Assembly (NCBI GenBank): GCA_030150135.1
Contig: JASLGO010000144.1
Coordinates: 1 to 17,312, forward strand
Length of the DNA stretch: 17,312 nucleotides
Direction: 5' to 3'
DNA from: Aquirhabdus sp.
GTDB taxonomy: Bacteria; Pseudomonadota; Gammaproteobacteria; Pseudomonadales; Moraxellaceae
Positions within the stretch are counted from its first letter, which is position 1; each line of letters opens with the position of its first letter. The notes beneath the pieces are model-generated. The model searched no databases. It saw nothing but the letters and a program-made list of their open reading frames with translations, and was not told where the DNA came from. A program made the translations under genes and the position numbers. Shown piece after piece: positions 1 through 7,631 of this stretch.

Positions 1-76
1 AAAGCATTTTTTAGTTGTCATGCAGGAAACCGACGTCTGAACTGTGTGTCGCACCCAAATAAGGTGTAACACTGCA

Positions 77-3000
77 ATGAAACGTATGCTGATTAACGCG
101 ACACATGCCGAAGAAATTCGCGTCGCACTGATTAACGGTCACCGTCTTTATGATTTTGACCTCGAAAACCGCACTCGCGAACAAAAAAAATCCAACATCT
201 ATAAAGGTCGCGTCACTCGCGTTGAACCTTCTCTAGAAGCCGTTTTTGTTGAATATGGTTCACAACGTCAGGGTTTCCTGTCGATGCGTGAAATTGCCAA
301 TTCTTATTTCAGCAAAGATCCGCGCTCTACCAACAATATTCGTGAATTGATCTCTGAAGGTACTGAATTACTCGTTCAAATTGAAAAAGAAGAACGTGGT
401 AATAAAGGCGCTGCGTTGTCGACTTTTATTTCCCTTGCAGGTCGTTATTTGGTATTGATGCCAAACAACCCGAAAGGTGGAGGCATTAGCCGCCAAATCG
501 CTGGTACTGTTCGCGAAGAAATGAAAGAAATTTTATCCTCGCTTGAAGTTCCTCGTGCGATGAGCGTGATTGTTCGTACTGCAGGAATTGGTCGTAGTCA
601 AGAAGAACTGCAACAAGATTTGCAGCATTTGCTTGGACTTTGGCAAAACATTCAGAACATGGCGCAATCAGGCCCATCACCAATGCTCGTACATCAAGAA
701 GCTGGTGTGGTGACTCGTGCGGTGCGCGATTATCTGCGTGATGATATCGGCGAAATCTTGATTGATAACGAACAGGCTTATAACGAAGCTTATAGCTTTG
801 TGCAGCAAGTCATGCCGCATCAAATCGACAAAATCAAAAAGCATTTGGCCAATGAGCCTTTGTTTGCAAGTTTTGGTATCGAAAGCCAAATCGAAACTGC
901 ATATCAACGCGAAGTGAAATTACCATCAGGCGGTTCAATCGTCATTGACCAAACTGAAGCTTTGGTTTCGATCGACATCAACTCCGCAAAAGCAACACGC
1001 GGTGCAGACGTTGAAGATACTGCGCTGAATACCAACCTTGAAGCGGCTGACGAAATTGCACGCCAATTACGTCTGCGTGATATGGGCGGTTTGGTGGTGA
1101 TCGACTTTATTGATATGGGTAAAGATCGCAATCAACGCGCCGTTGAAGCACGTTTGAAAGAAGCAACGCAAAGCGATCGCGCACGTATCCAGTTTGGCTC
1201 ACTCTCACGTTTTGGTTTGCTCGAAATGAGCCGTCAACGCCTCCGTCCATCGCTTGAAGAAGCGACGGGTTATGTTTGCCCGCGCTGTCATGGTACAGGT
1301 ATGATTCGTGATTTGCGTTCATTATCATTATCCATCATGCGTGCGATTGAAGAAATTGCACTACGTGAACGTCAAGGTGAAGTGCAACTGCAAGTGCCCA
1401 TCGAAATTGCAGCATTCTTGCTGAATGAAAAACGCGACTCATTGATCTACTTAGAACAAAGCAGCCGTTGCCGCATTACGATTTTGCCGCATCCTCATCT
1501 GGAAACGCCGCATTATCACATTAGCTTTAATCGTGAAGGCAATGCGCCGGCGAGCTATGATCTGATTGAACGCAATCAAGACTTAGGTTATGCAACTGAT
1601 TGGCAACAACCACAGTCAGCAGCAGCTCCAGTACGCCAAGCACCAGCGCGTAACAATAATAATGCGCCAACAGCGCAACAAGCAGCGCAGCCAGCGCCAC
1701 AACCAGCCGCACAATTTGCATGGTTAGAAAATCTGTTTACACCACGTCAGGCACGTCCACAAGGTGCAACGACGAGTAATGATGCTGCTAGTGCGATTGA
1801 ACAAATGGTCAATGGTGGCGCGGTCAGCCGTGGGATTTATGGCGAAGTTGCGATTCCATCTGATCGCCGTCCTGCGGAAGCAACTAATAATGCGTATGCA
1901 GCTGGTGCACCTGTTGCAACATCTGCTCAGCAACCTGCTCAATCAGGTTCGGGTCAGAAACGTGATCGTAACAACCGTAATCGCCGTGGTCGTGATCGGG
2001 ATAACAGCAACAATAATGCTGAAAATACCAACAATGAGAATAATCAGTACGCGGCATTAGCGACTGACTCTGCAACATTCGCAGAAGAAGCGCCAGTTCC
2101 ACGTAATAATCGCAACCGTCGCAATAACCAAAACGATGCTGCTGGCGAACGTGATCAGCGTGATGCGAATGTTGGTGAAGAAAGCAACAACAATGTGCCA
2201 GCTCGTCGTGATCGCAATAGTAATCGCAACAGTCGTGGTCCACGTCAACGTGATAACAGCGTACTTGAAGCGCAGCAATCAACCAGTGCTGACGTAAGTT
2301 CAGTGGTTGAGGCTGATGTTCAAGTGTCGGTGCAAGATGTCACTGATCCATTAGCGACGCAAGTGATTGCAAATCCTGCGGATAATGATGCATCAAATCT
2401 GGTCATTTTCGGCTTGGAGAATGGTGCTGAAACGACTGTGACTCCATTGCAATCAGATGTAGTTGAGTCTGCAACTCCAGTTGAGACTGTGGCTGAACAG
2501 TCTGAAACTGTCGTTGAAGCAACGCCTGTCAAGACCGCAGAAGTTTCTCGTGCGGCAAATGATCCACGTGAGCGTCGTCGTCGTCGTGAGTTAGGCTTGG
2601 ATCAACCAGCGGCTGTTGTTGCTGAGCAGGTGACACCCAGTATTCATTATGAGCCTGTTGCTGTTCAAGGTTCAGTGGGTGATTTCGTACGTGCTGCGCT
2701 CGGTACGGAAGGTGAGGCGTTACTTGCAGAAGGACGCGTAGTTGAAGCGTTCTTAACCGCGCTGAAAGGTCGTCCAGTTGTGACGGAGCTTCCTGTGGTC
2801 GCCACTTCAGAAGTTGCAGTAGAACCTGAGGTTGTGCAGGATGCACCTGTGGTTGCCACTGCTGCTGCATCTTTGCCACCGATGACCACTGATGTGATTG
2901 CGCCACCAGTTGCTGATCGCCCACGTGCTGCAAATGATCCGCGTATGCGTCGTCGTTTGGCTGCAGAAGCACAGTTGATTGCAGAAGCACAGTTAGCTGC

Positions 3001-3373
3001 ATTAGCTGAACCTGTCACATTGTCGGAAATCCCTTTAGATGATTTGATGCCAGTTGAAGAAACGGTCGGAGTTGCAGTAGAAGCCGTCACAACAACGGAT
3101 CAAACTTCTGGGCTGGAAGTCAGTTTGATTGCTCCAGAAATTCAGTCAACAACCGAAGTAGAAGTTGTTGAAACGGTGCCTGTTGTTTCTCATGAAGCGA
3201 CACCAGAAGTTCAGACCTTAACTGAAGATGAAGGTGCGGAAGAAGAGGAACATGCTGAAGGTGTTGATGATGATCATGAGCCAGAAAGTGCCAATCCTGA
3301 TAATCGGGGTCGCCCACGTCGTCCTCGTGTTGGCGGTCGTCCTCCAAAGAAACGTGCGCCAGTGATTGAATAA
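77..3373 (+). CDS. rne: Ribonuclease E, degradosome scaffold endonuclease
   Basis: Single-strand endoribonuclease that starts mRNA decay and matures stable RNAs at the inner membrane. The product is 1098 aa, close to E. coli RNase E (1061 aa). The ATG at 77 is chosen because it gives the conserved MKRMLINAT N-terminus, with an AAGGTG ribosome-binding sequence at 61-66. The S1 RNA-binding part is near residues 35-120. The catalytic aspartates are D300 (IDINSA) and D343 (VIDFIDM), with the same 43-residue spacing as E. coli D303/D346. The zinc-link CPRC motif has C401 and C404. From about residue 510 the protein becomes low-complexity. It has Ala/Gln/Pro stretches, a short aromatic segment FAWLENLF (547-554) that could be a membrane anchor, Arg/Asn-rich patches (about 630-735), two RAANDPR motifs (825-831 and 950-956) followed by Arg runs, and an acidic then basic end. 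The scaffold roles of the tail are inferred from other gammaproteobacteria. The N-terminal half is a secure identification. Confidence 0.97.
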   Translation: MKRMLINATHAEEIRVALINGHRLYDFDLENRTREQKKSNIYKGRVTRVEPSLEAVFVEYGSQRQGFLSMREIANSYFSKDPRSTNNIRELISEGTELLVQIEKEERGNKGAALSTFISLAGRYLVLMPNNPKGGGISRQIAGTVREEMKEILSSLEVPRAMSVIVRTAGIGRSQEELQQDLQHLLGLWQNIQNMAQSGPSPMLVHQEAGVVTRAVRDYLRDDIGEILIDNEQAYNEAYSFVQQVMPHQIDKIKKHLANEPLFASFGIESQIETAYQREVKLPSGGSIVIDQTEALVSIDINSAKATRGADVEDTALNTNLEAADEIARQLRLRDMGGLVVIDFIDMGKDRNQRAVEARLKEATQSDRARIQFGSLSRFGLLEMSRQRLRPSLEEATGYVCPRCHGTGMIRDLRSLSLSIMRAIEEIALRERQGEVQLQVPIEIAAFLLNEKRDSLIYLEQSSRCRITILPHPHLETPHYHISFNREGNAPASYDLIERNQDLGYATDWQQPQSAAAPVRQAPARNNNNAPTAQQAAQPAPQPAAQFAWLENLFTPRQARPQGATTSNDAASAIEQMVNGGAVSRGIYGEVAIPSDRRPAEATNNAYAAGAPVATSAQQPAQSGSGQKRDRNNRNRRGRDRDNSNNNAENTNNENNQYAALATDSATFAEEAPVPRNNRNRRNNQNDAAGERDQRDANVGEESNNNVPARRDRNSNRNSRGPRQRDNSVLEAQQSTSADVSSVVEADVQVSVQDVTDPLATQVIANPADNDASNLVIFGLENGAETTVTPLQSDVVESATPVETVAEQSETVVEATPVKTAEVSRAANDPRERRRRRELGLDQPAAVVAEQVTPSIHYEPVAVQGSVGDFVRAALGTEGEALLAEGRVVEAFLTALKGRPVVTELPVVATSEVAVEPEVVQDAPVVATAAASLPPMTTDVIAPPVADRPRAANDPRMRRRLAAEAQLIAEAQLAALAEPVTLSEIPLDDLMPVEETVGVAVEAVTTTDQTSGLEVSLIAPEIQSTTEVEVVETVPVVSHEATPEVQTLTEDEGAEEEEHAEGVDDDHEPESANPDNRGRPRRPRVGGRPPKKRAPVIE

Positions 3374-3383
3374 ATCGTAAAAA

Positions 3384-3425
3384 AGACCTATCGTCAGCAA
3401 CAATTGGCGATAGGTTTAATTTTTG
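3384..3425 (+). terminator. Rho-independent terminator of rne
   Basis: A 10-bp stem with one G-T pair (ACCTATCGTC with GGCGATAGGT) lies just after the rne stop and is followed by TTTAATTTTTG. It separates rne from the next gene. Confidence 0.8.
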
Positions 3426-3442
3426 TAAAGGCTGTAAGCATG

Positions 3443-3459
3443 TGATCTTTTATAGATCA
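3443..3459. promoter_or_regulatory. Inverted repeat upstream of the acyl-CoA synthetase gene, possible operator
   Basis: TGATCT, five bases, then AGATCA form a perfect inverted repeat about 90 bp before the start codon. An AT-rich stretch containing TATAAT follows near 3493-3498 and could be part of the promoter, but no good -35 box is spaced from it. The regulator is unknown, and its being an operator is inferred only from symmetry and position. Confidence 0.3.
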
Positions 3460-3547
3460 AATGTTTGCAGTGATTGTGAGCTTGTTGTAGCTTTATAATT
3501 TTTATAAGCATGCGACAGAAGTTTTTATTGAATACAGGAATTCATTT

Positions 3548-5404
3548 ATGCGTTTACTTACTCGGAAAGCTGAGCATTCAGATGTTATTACCGTCACTGA
3601 TGTTGCTGAACGAATTCCCAATCTTCTAAAAAAACTTCCTCATATGATTCATGGTCTCATTCTTGCGAATGACACTCGCCCAAATAAACCAATGGGATTT
3701 GGCGTCGAATTTGAGCGCGCTACTCGTGAAAATCCGTATGGTATCGCGCTTTATTATCGTGATGTGCAGTACACCTACACTCAATTCAATGAGTGGGCGA
3801 ATAAGATTGCTCACTACATGCTGAGCTGCGGAATTAAAAAAGGCGATGTTGTTACTGTTTTTATCGAAAATCGCCCTGAGCTATTAGTCACCAGTTTGGC
3901 ATGTGCCAAAGTCGGTGCAGTTGCTGCGCTAGTGAATTGCTCACAAACAGGTAAGAGCCTCATCCATAGTGTGAATTTGGTTAAGCCAAAAATGCTGATC
4001 GTTGGTGACGAGCTTAAAGCATCAGTCATTGATGTCAAAGACAGCCTCAATCTTGAAGCAGATCAATTTTATTGGTTTGCAGATGAAGACACGCGTAAAC
4101 CACGTCATAACGAAAGTGCGTCAGTTCCTGAAGGTTTCCAAGATTTAGCTGAAAAAATTGCTGATCAGCCGCGTTTCAATCCACCGTGCAGCCATAATGT
4201 TTTCCACGGTGATGGACTGTTCTATATCTATACCTCAGGAACAACAGGATTGCCAAAAGCCGTTGTGTTTAAGCACGGTCGCTGGATGAAAGGCTATGGT
4301 ACATTGGGCTTTATCGTCAACTTGAATAAAGATGATGTGTTGTACGCAACATTACCTTTCTATCATGCAACGGCAATGGTCGTTTGCTGGTCGGCAGTGA
4401 TCGCAGGCAATGGCGGTATTGCGATTCGTCGCAAATTCTCTGCACGTGAGTTTTGGCCAGATGTGCGTCGTTACAATGCAACAGCGATTGGCTATGTGGG
4501 CGAGCTATGTCGTTATTTGATGGATACTCCTCCAACTCCAAATGATCGTAAAAACCGCGTCACCAAAATGGTTGGTAATGGTATGCGTGCGAACATTTGG
4601 CATGATTTCAAGGAACGTTTTGGTATTGAAGAAGTCTTTGAACTCTATGGCTCAAGTGAAGGGAACGTTGGATTTAGCAATATTTTCAACTTTGAAAATA
4701 CAGTAGGTTTCTCACCTGTTCCATATGCCATTGTTCGTTTTGACCAAGAAAAAGGTGAGCCAATCCTGAACAAAAAAGGATTCATGACGAAGGTCAAAAA
4801 AGGTGAAAGCGGTTTGCTCATTGGCGAAATCACCAAAACTTCTCCTTTTGATGGTTATACTGATCCTGAAAAGAATAAAGCGACGATTTTGGAAGGGGTC
4901 TTCAAAAAAGGTGATCGTTTCTTTAATACAGGCGACTTAGTGCGTGATTTAGGCTTCCGTCATGCTCAGTTTGTGGATCGATTAGGTGATACGTTCCGCT
5001 GGAAAGGGGAAAATGTATCAACAACTGAAGTTGAAAATCATGTGGCTGATCATGGTGCGATTGCTGAAGCCGTTGTGTATGGTGTAGAAATTCCAAATAC
5101 CAATGGTCGTGCAGGCATGTGTGCGATTACGCCGCAGCCAGATGCAGTCGTTGATTATGTTGAATTACTGAGCTTCTTTAAGGCATGCATGCCAGCATAT
5201 GCAATCCCTGTATTTATTCGCGTACAAGCCCAAGTTGAAACGACAGGCACGTTCAAATATCAGAAAACTAATCTGAAAAAAGAAGCTTTTGATCCATCTC
5301 AAACCACAGATCCTTTGCTGGTTTGGTTGCCAGGTACAACGACTTATGTACCGATTACATCTGAGATTTTTGCAGGGATTCAGAACGGTGCTTATCGCTT
5401 CTAA
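3548..5404 (+). CDS. Long-chain fatty-acyl-CoA synthetase, FATP/VLACS type
   Basis: An ATP-dependent adenylate-forming enzyme of 618 aa that activates long or very-long-chain fatty acids to acyl-CoA through an acyl-AMP. The ATP-binding motif YTSGTTGLPK is at residues 228-237, the adenine/acyl-AMP motif YGSSEGN at 367-373, the TGD aspartate at D463, and the hinge-region RWKGEN at 484-489. The extended N-terminal region ahead of the AMP-binding domain and the ending with a Y-Q-K-T-N-L-K-K-like segment resemble the FATP/very-long-chain synthetase group (for example mycobacterial FadD6) more than E. coli FadD. The start is supported by AGGAA at 3536-3540, seven bases before the ATG. The gene stands alone between two terminators. 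It is probably used for growth on fatty acids or for lipid remodelling, but the exact chain-length preference cannot be read from the sequence. Confidence 0.9.
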   Translation: MRLLTRKAEHSDVITVTDVAERIPNLLKKLPHMIHGLILANDTRPNKPMGFGVEFERATRENPYGIALYYRDVQYTYTQFNEWANKIAHYMLSCGIKKGDVVTVFIENRPELLVTSLACAKVGAVAALVNCSQTGKSLIHSVNLVKPKMLIVGDELKASVIDVKDSLNLEADQFYWFADEDTRKPRHNESASVPEGFQDLAEKIADQPRFNPPCSHNVFHGDGLFYIYTSGTTGLPKAVVFKHGRWMKGYGTLGFIVNLNKDDVLYATLPFYHATAMVVCWSAVIAGNGGIAIRRKFSAREFWPDVRRYNATAIGYVGELCRYLMDTPPTPNDRKNRVTKMVGNGMRANIWHDFKERFGIEEVFELYGSSEGNVGFSNIFNFENTVGFSPVPYAIVRFDQEKGEPILNKKGFMTKVKKGESGLLIGEITKTSPFDGYTDPEKNKATILEGVFKKGDRFFNTGDLVRDLGFRHAQFVDRLGDTFRWKGENVSTTEVENHVADHGAIAEAVVYGVEIPNTNGRAGMCAITPQPDAVVDYVELLSFFKACMPAYAIPVFIRVQAQVETTGTFKYQKTNLKKEAFDPSQTTDPLLVWLPGTTTYVPITSEIFAGIQNGAYRF

Positions 5405-5428
5405 TCATGAGTTAGATGTCTGATATAA

Positions 5429-5454
5429 GAAGGTCGCTTGAAGCGGCCTTTTTA
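5429..5454 (+). terminator. Rho-independent terminator of the acyl-CoA synthetase gene
   Basis: AGGTCGC and GCGGCCT pair (one T-G wobble) around a TTGAA-like loop and are followed by TTTTTATT. It lies 25 bases after the stop codon. Confidence 0.85.
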
Positions 5455-5527
5455 TTGATATGAATAAACCAGATGATCTGTTGTGGCGTATTTATGTGCA
5501 AATAAACGATAAGGTCTATGATTGTAC

Positions 5528-5555
5528 TTGTGTTTGTCTGAAAAATTGATAGAAT
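5528..5555 (+). promoter_or_regulatory. Candidate promoter for the first tRNA-Lys
   Basis: TTGTGT (5528-5533) and TAGAAT (5550-5555) are spaced by 16 bases. A GC-rich GTGCGC discriminator follows, as is common for stable-RNA promoters. This would start transcription about 10 bases before the tRNA. Confidence 0.45.
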
Positions 5556-5571
5556 GTGCGCTCACTGAAAG

Positions 5572-5647
5572 GGGTCGTTAGCTCAGTCGGTAGAGCAGTT
5601 GACTTTTAATCAATTGGTCGCAGGTTCGAATCCCGCACGACCCACCA
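5572..5647 (+). tRNA. tRNA-Lys, anticodon UUU (copy 1)
   Basis: A 76-base cloverleaf read directly from the sequence. The acceptor arms GGGTCGT and ACGACCC pair perfectly, the D arm is GCTC/GAGC, the anticodon loop is CTTTTAA giving anticodon TTT, the T loop is TTCGAAT, and CCA is encoded. The T stem (GCAGG with CCCGC) has an A-C mismatch at pair 51-63. It is identical over all 76 bases to the second copy at 5753. Confidence 0.97.
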
Positions 5648-5678
5648 TTTTTTCAGTAGGATGTAGTATCTGATATGG

Positions 5679-5705
5679 AAATCCGTCATGAAGTACGGAT
5701 TTTTT
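5679..5705 (+). terminator. Terminator between tRNA-Lys copies
   Basis: AAATCCGT and ACGGATTT form a perfect 8-bp stem, with the last bases running into a T tract. It suggests that the first tRNA is mainly transcribed alone. Confidence 0.7.
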
Positions 5706-5752
5706 GCTTTCTGTAGATAATCTCTATTTTTCAGAATGTAAATCCAAATCAT

Positions 5753-5828
5753 GGGTCGTTAGCTCAGTCGGTAGAGCAGTTGACTTTTAATCAATTGGTC
5801 GCAGGTTCGAATCCCGCACGACCCACCA
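5753..5828 (+). tRNA. tRNA-Lys, anticodon UUU (copy 2)
   Basis: An exact 76-base duplicate of the tRNA at 5572-5647, including anticodon TTT, the A-C mismatch in the T stem and the encoded CCA. The flanking sequences differ almost at once on both sides, so only the mature gene is conserved. No clear promoter of its own was found. Reading through the upstream hairpin, or a weak promoter in the 47 bases before it, would both fit. Confidence 0.97.
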
Positions 5829-5835
5829 TATATGT

Positions 5836-5873
5836 AAAAAAAGCCCCAGCATGATGTGTTGGGGCTTTTTTTA
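5836..5873 (+). terminator. Strong bidirectional-looking terminator after tRNA-Lys copy 2
   Basis: AGCCCCAGCA pairs with TGTTGGGGCT (one G-T). An A run comes before the stem and a T run after it, so the stem can extend to about 15 bp and could work on both strands. Confidence 0.9.
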
Positions 5874-5914
5874 TGCTCTGTTTATGGTTATATTAAGTCT
5901 TCAGGTTGTTGAAT

Positions 5915-5920
5915 TATAAT
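5915..5920 (+). promoter_or_regulatory. Candidate -10 box for tRNA-Lys(CUU)
   Basis: A consensus TATAAT lies 14 bases before the third tRNA, in the right place for a start site a few bases upstream of it. The possible -35 region (TTAAGT, 5893-5898, 16-base spacing) is poor. Confidence 0.4.
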
Positions 5921-5934
5921 TAAGAAATTCTTTT

Positions 5935-6010
5935 GGGTTGTTAGCTCAGTTGGTAGAGCAGCGGACTCTTAATCCGTAGGTCGTAGGTTCGAGCCCCACA
6001 CAACCCACCA
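5935..6010 (+). tRNA. tRNA-Lys, anticodon CUU
   Basis: A 76-base cloverleaf with acceptor arms GGGTTGT/ACAACCC, anticodon stem GCGGA/TCCGT and loop CTCTTAA giving anticodon CTT, T loop TTCGAGC, and encoded CCA. It differs from the two neighbouring tRNA-Lys(UUU) genes in all stems. It shares the A-C mismatch at T-stem pair 51-63. It reads AAG codons directly, which in some relatives (for example E. coli) is left to the UUU isoacceptor. Confidence 0.96.
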
Positions 6011-6178
6011 TTTCTAAATGGTTGCTCACTTTCATAAAAATGAGTTGTTATTTAGCAGTATTTTAAATTCTAATTTATCAATTCTCCCTCAATTTGTAGT
6101 CCTGTAATCTCTTATTGTTGAGCTACAGTCAGGGGTAAAATTGTATCCCGATCAATACAACTGATACCAAGATTAGTT
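6011..6178. other. Intergenic stretch with no supported gene
   Basis: A small inverted repeat (ACCATT/AATGGT) directly follows the third tRNA, from its CCA end to about 6022, but lacks a T tract. The rest is AT-rich and holds no gene or clear terminator for the minus-strand gene ending at 6179. Confidence 0.5.
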
Positions 6179-6907
6179 TCATTGACCATGACAAATAGCT
6201 GCCTCAATCCAGTTGCCAAATTCACTGGCGAGATGCCATTGGTGACCCGTTAAGACTTGTGGCAGAATGAATAGTGGATATTCCACAAGTAATTTGGCTC
6301 GGAATCCAGTTTCTTCATTGCGAAATTGATGGCGGACACCGCCTAGTGCAACGCCACTAGCAGAACGCGCCACACCCGCAAGCTGTAAGGGATAATCAGG
6401 GTCAACGGAAGAACGCAAGATCGATAAATCTTCATAGTCAATGAAGAAATGCGCAGCTAAAGGCGAGCCACCATTGGTTTCAACCACTTCTTGCGATCCA
6501 TCAGCATTAGTTTTGATGACAAAATGATCTGGGGTTGCAGCCAGCATGGCACGTTCATCGTTGATGCGAGTACGTTCATTAAACCATTCTACAAATTGTT
6601 CGGCAGTACCTTCCGATGATACTAATTCAGTGATACTGAATCGACGATAACCAAAAGACAGATGTGCTGTTAATACAGCCATTGGATCAGAGATGGTCAG
6701 CTCCCTACGCAAGATTTTCATCATACCTTCAGTGCCGAGCATTTGCTTACGCTCAGCCAATTGCTGACGCAAAACAATCAGATCATCACTGACTGGCTTG
6801 GCGCCTAATTTTTTCAAGACTACCAAAGCGCGCTTTTTTTCCCACTCTAAAACTGCTGCGCGTGGAATTTCTTTGCCATTGATCAATGTTTTGATTGAAT
6901 TATTCAT
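6179..6907 (-). CDS. Protein of unknown function, TetR-linked, 242 aa
   Basis: I do not recognise the family. The protein has no signal peptide and no membrane segment, so it is probably cytoplasmic. Residues 1-80 are rich in charged helix-forming residues (EWEKKRALVVLKKLG, RQQLAERKQM). The middle has an Asp/Glu/Asn-rich region. The C-terminal part (about 165-242) looks like a mixed fold with GGVRHQFRNEETGF and aromatic-rich WHLASEFGNWIEAA. No catalytic motif is evident. The start is supported by AAGG nine bases before the ATG. It is transcribed away from the TetR gene at 7011, with 103 bp between the two start codons. That space contains a 36-bp palindrome overlapping its likely -10 box (TATAAT on the minus strand, 6945-6950). 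Control by the neighbouring TetR protein is inferred. Coding is supported by length, ribosome-binding site and context. Confidence 0.8.
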   Translation of the reverse strand: MNNSIKTLINGKEIPRAAVLEWEKKRALVVLKKLGAKPVSDDLIVLRQQLAERKQMLGTEGMMKILRRELTISDPMAVLTAHLSFGYRRFSITELVSSEGTAEQFVEWFNERTRINDERAMLAATPDHFVIKTNADGSQEVVETNGGSPLAAHFFIDYEDLSILRSSVDPDYPLQLAGVARSASGVALGGVRHQFRNEETGFRAKLLVEYPLFILPQVLTGHQWHLASEFGNWIEAAICHGQ

Positions 6908-6946
6908 AATAGATTGCCTTAATTTAAGTTCTCTAAATCTAGAAAT

Positions 6947-6982
6947 TATACATTAAAGCAACTATAGTTGCTTTAATGTATA
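6947..6982. promoter_or_regulatory. Perfect 36-bp palindrome, probable TetR operator
   Basis: The half-site TATACATTAAAGCAACTA is followed at once by its exact reverse complement, centred between 6964 and 6965. It lies between two divergent genes. The minus-strand TATAAT (6945-6950) overlaps its left edge and a TATAGC-like plus-strand -10 (6979-6984) overlaps its right edge. A bound dimer pair would therefore block both promoters. Assignment to the adjacent TetR regulator is inference from position and symmetry. Confidence 0.75.
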
Positions 6983-7010
6983 GCGTAAATAGCTCAATTT
7001 GGAGTTTCTG

Positions 7011-7622
7011 ATGAGTGGTCAAAAGAGTCATGATGAGTTAACGGAACGTGAAGTTCGTCGACGTACAGGCGGGCGTACTGCACGGGTTGTCGCTGCAGTA
7101 CATGCTGCAACACTAGAGCTATTGGATGAGCGTGGATATGAGCAAATGGAGATTCCTGAGATTGCCGAACGTGCTCAGGTTTATAAGACATCCATTTATC
7201 GTCGTTGGCCAAGCAAGATGGAGCTTGTGTTAGATGTGGCATTGGCTCGTTTGGGCACTGAAGTTCCGATGCTGGACACTGGAACTTTAGTAGGGGATTT
7301 GATCGCGCTGTTGAGCAAAATTAACGCAATGCTTGCTACACCATTTGCCAGAGGATTGTTACGTGCTTTGATGGCATTGAATGAGTCGAATGAAGATGTT
7401 CAGAAAGCACAAACGATATTTTGGGATACTCGTTTTGCATCCTCAAAGGTGATTGTTGAGCGTGCGATTGGGCGCGGAGAATTACCTGCGGATACCTGTG
7501 CTAGGCATTTGGTTGAATGTGCTGCCGCGCCTTTGTTTTATCGGACGTTAGTGACAGGTGAGGCGATTTCTAATGAGGATATCCAACGTATTGCACGCCA
7601 AACCTGTCGCGCCTTTCAATGA
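7011..7622 (+). CDS. TetR/AcrR-family transcriptional regulator
   Basis: A 203-residue one-component repressor. The N-terminal DNA-binding domain spans about residues 23-75, with the helix-turn-helix at 47-66 (IPEIAERAQVYKTSIYRRW) followed by the usual PSKMEL segment. The remainder is an all-helical ligand-binding and dimerisation domain whose effector cannot be told from sequence. The ATG at 7011 is preferred over the TTG at 6999 because GGAG sits at 7001-7004, six bases upstream of it. It is divergent from the unknown gene at 6179-6907 and very likely binds the 36-bp palindrome between them, repressing both. Its 3' end is nine bases from the convergent peroxidase gene, with no terminator between. 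Confidence 0.92.
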   Translation: MSGQKSHDELTEREVRRRTGGRTARVVAAVHAATLELLDERGYEQMEIPEIAERAQVYKTSIYRRWPSKMELVLDVALARLGTEVPMLDTGTLVGDLIALLSKINAMLATPFARGLLRALMALNESNEDVQKAQTIFWDTRFASSKVIVERAIGRGELPADTCARHLVECAAAPLFYRTLVTGEAISNEDIQRIARQTCRAFQ

Positions 7623-7631
7623 GGGTAGCTG

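Noticed and set aside
1884..2282. Long minus-strand frame opposite rne, rich in Cys, His, Asp and Tyr
   Set aside because: It is a by-product of the Arg/Asn codons in the RNase E tail. There is no ribosome-binding sequence and the composition is unlike any protein family.
2529..3090. Two overlapping minus-strand frames of 141 and 157 residues opposite the rne tail
   Set aside because: Low-complexity Gln/Ala/Ser composition mirrors the repeats of the coding strand, and rne itself is certain.
5572..5828. Attachment site of an integrated element at the duplicated tRNA-Lys genes
   Set aside because: Both copies are complete 76-base genes with different flanks and only about 105 bp between them. 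No integrase or mobile genes are nearby.
6007..6022. Terminator after tRNA-Lys(CUU), from the ACCATT/AATGGT repeat
   Set aside because: The stem is short, overlaps the CCA end and has no T tract.
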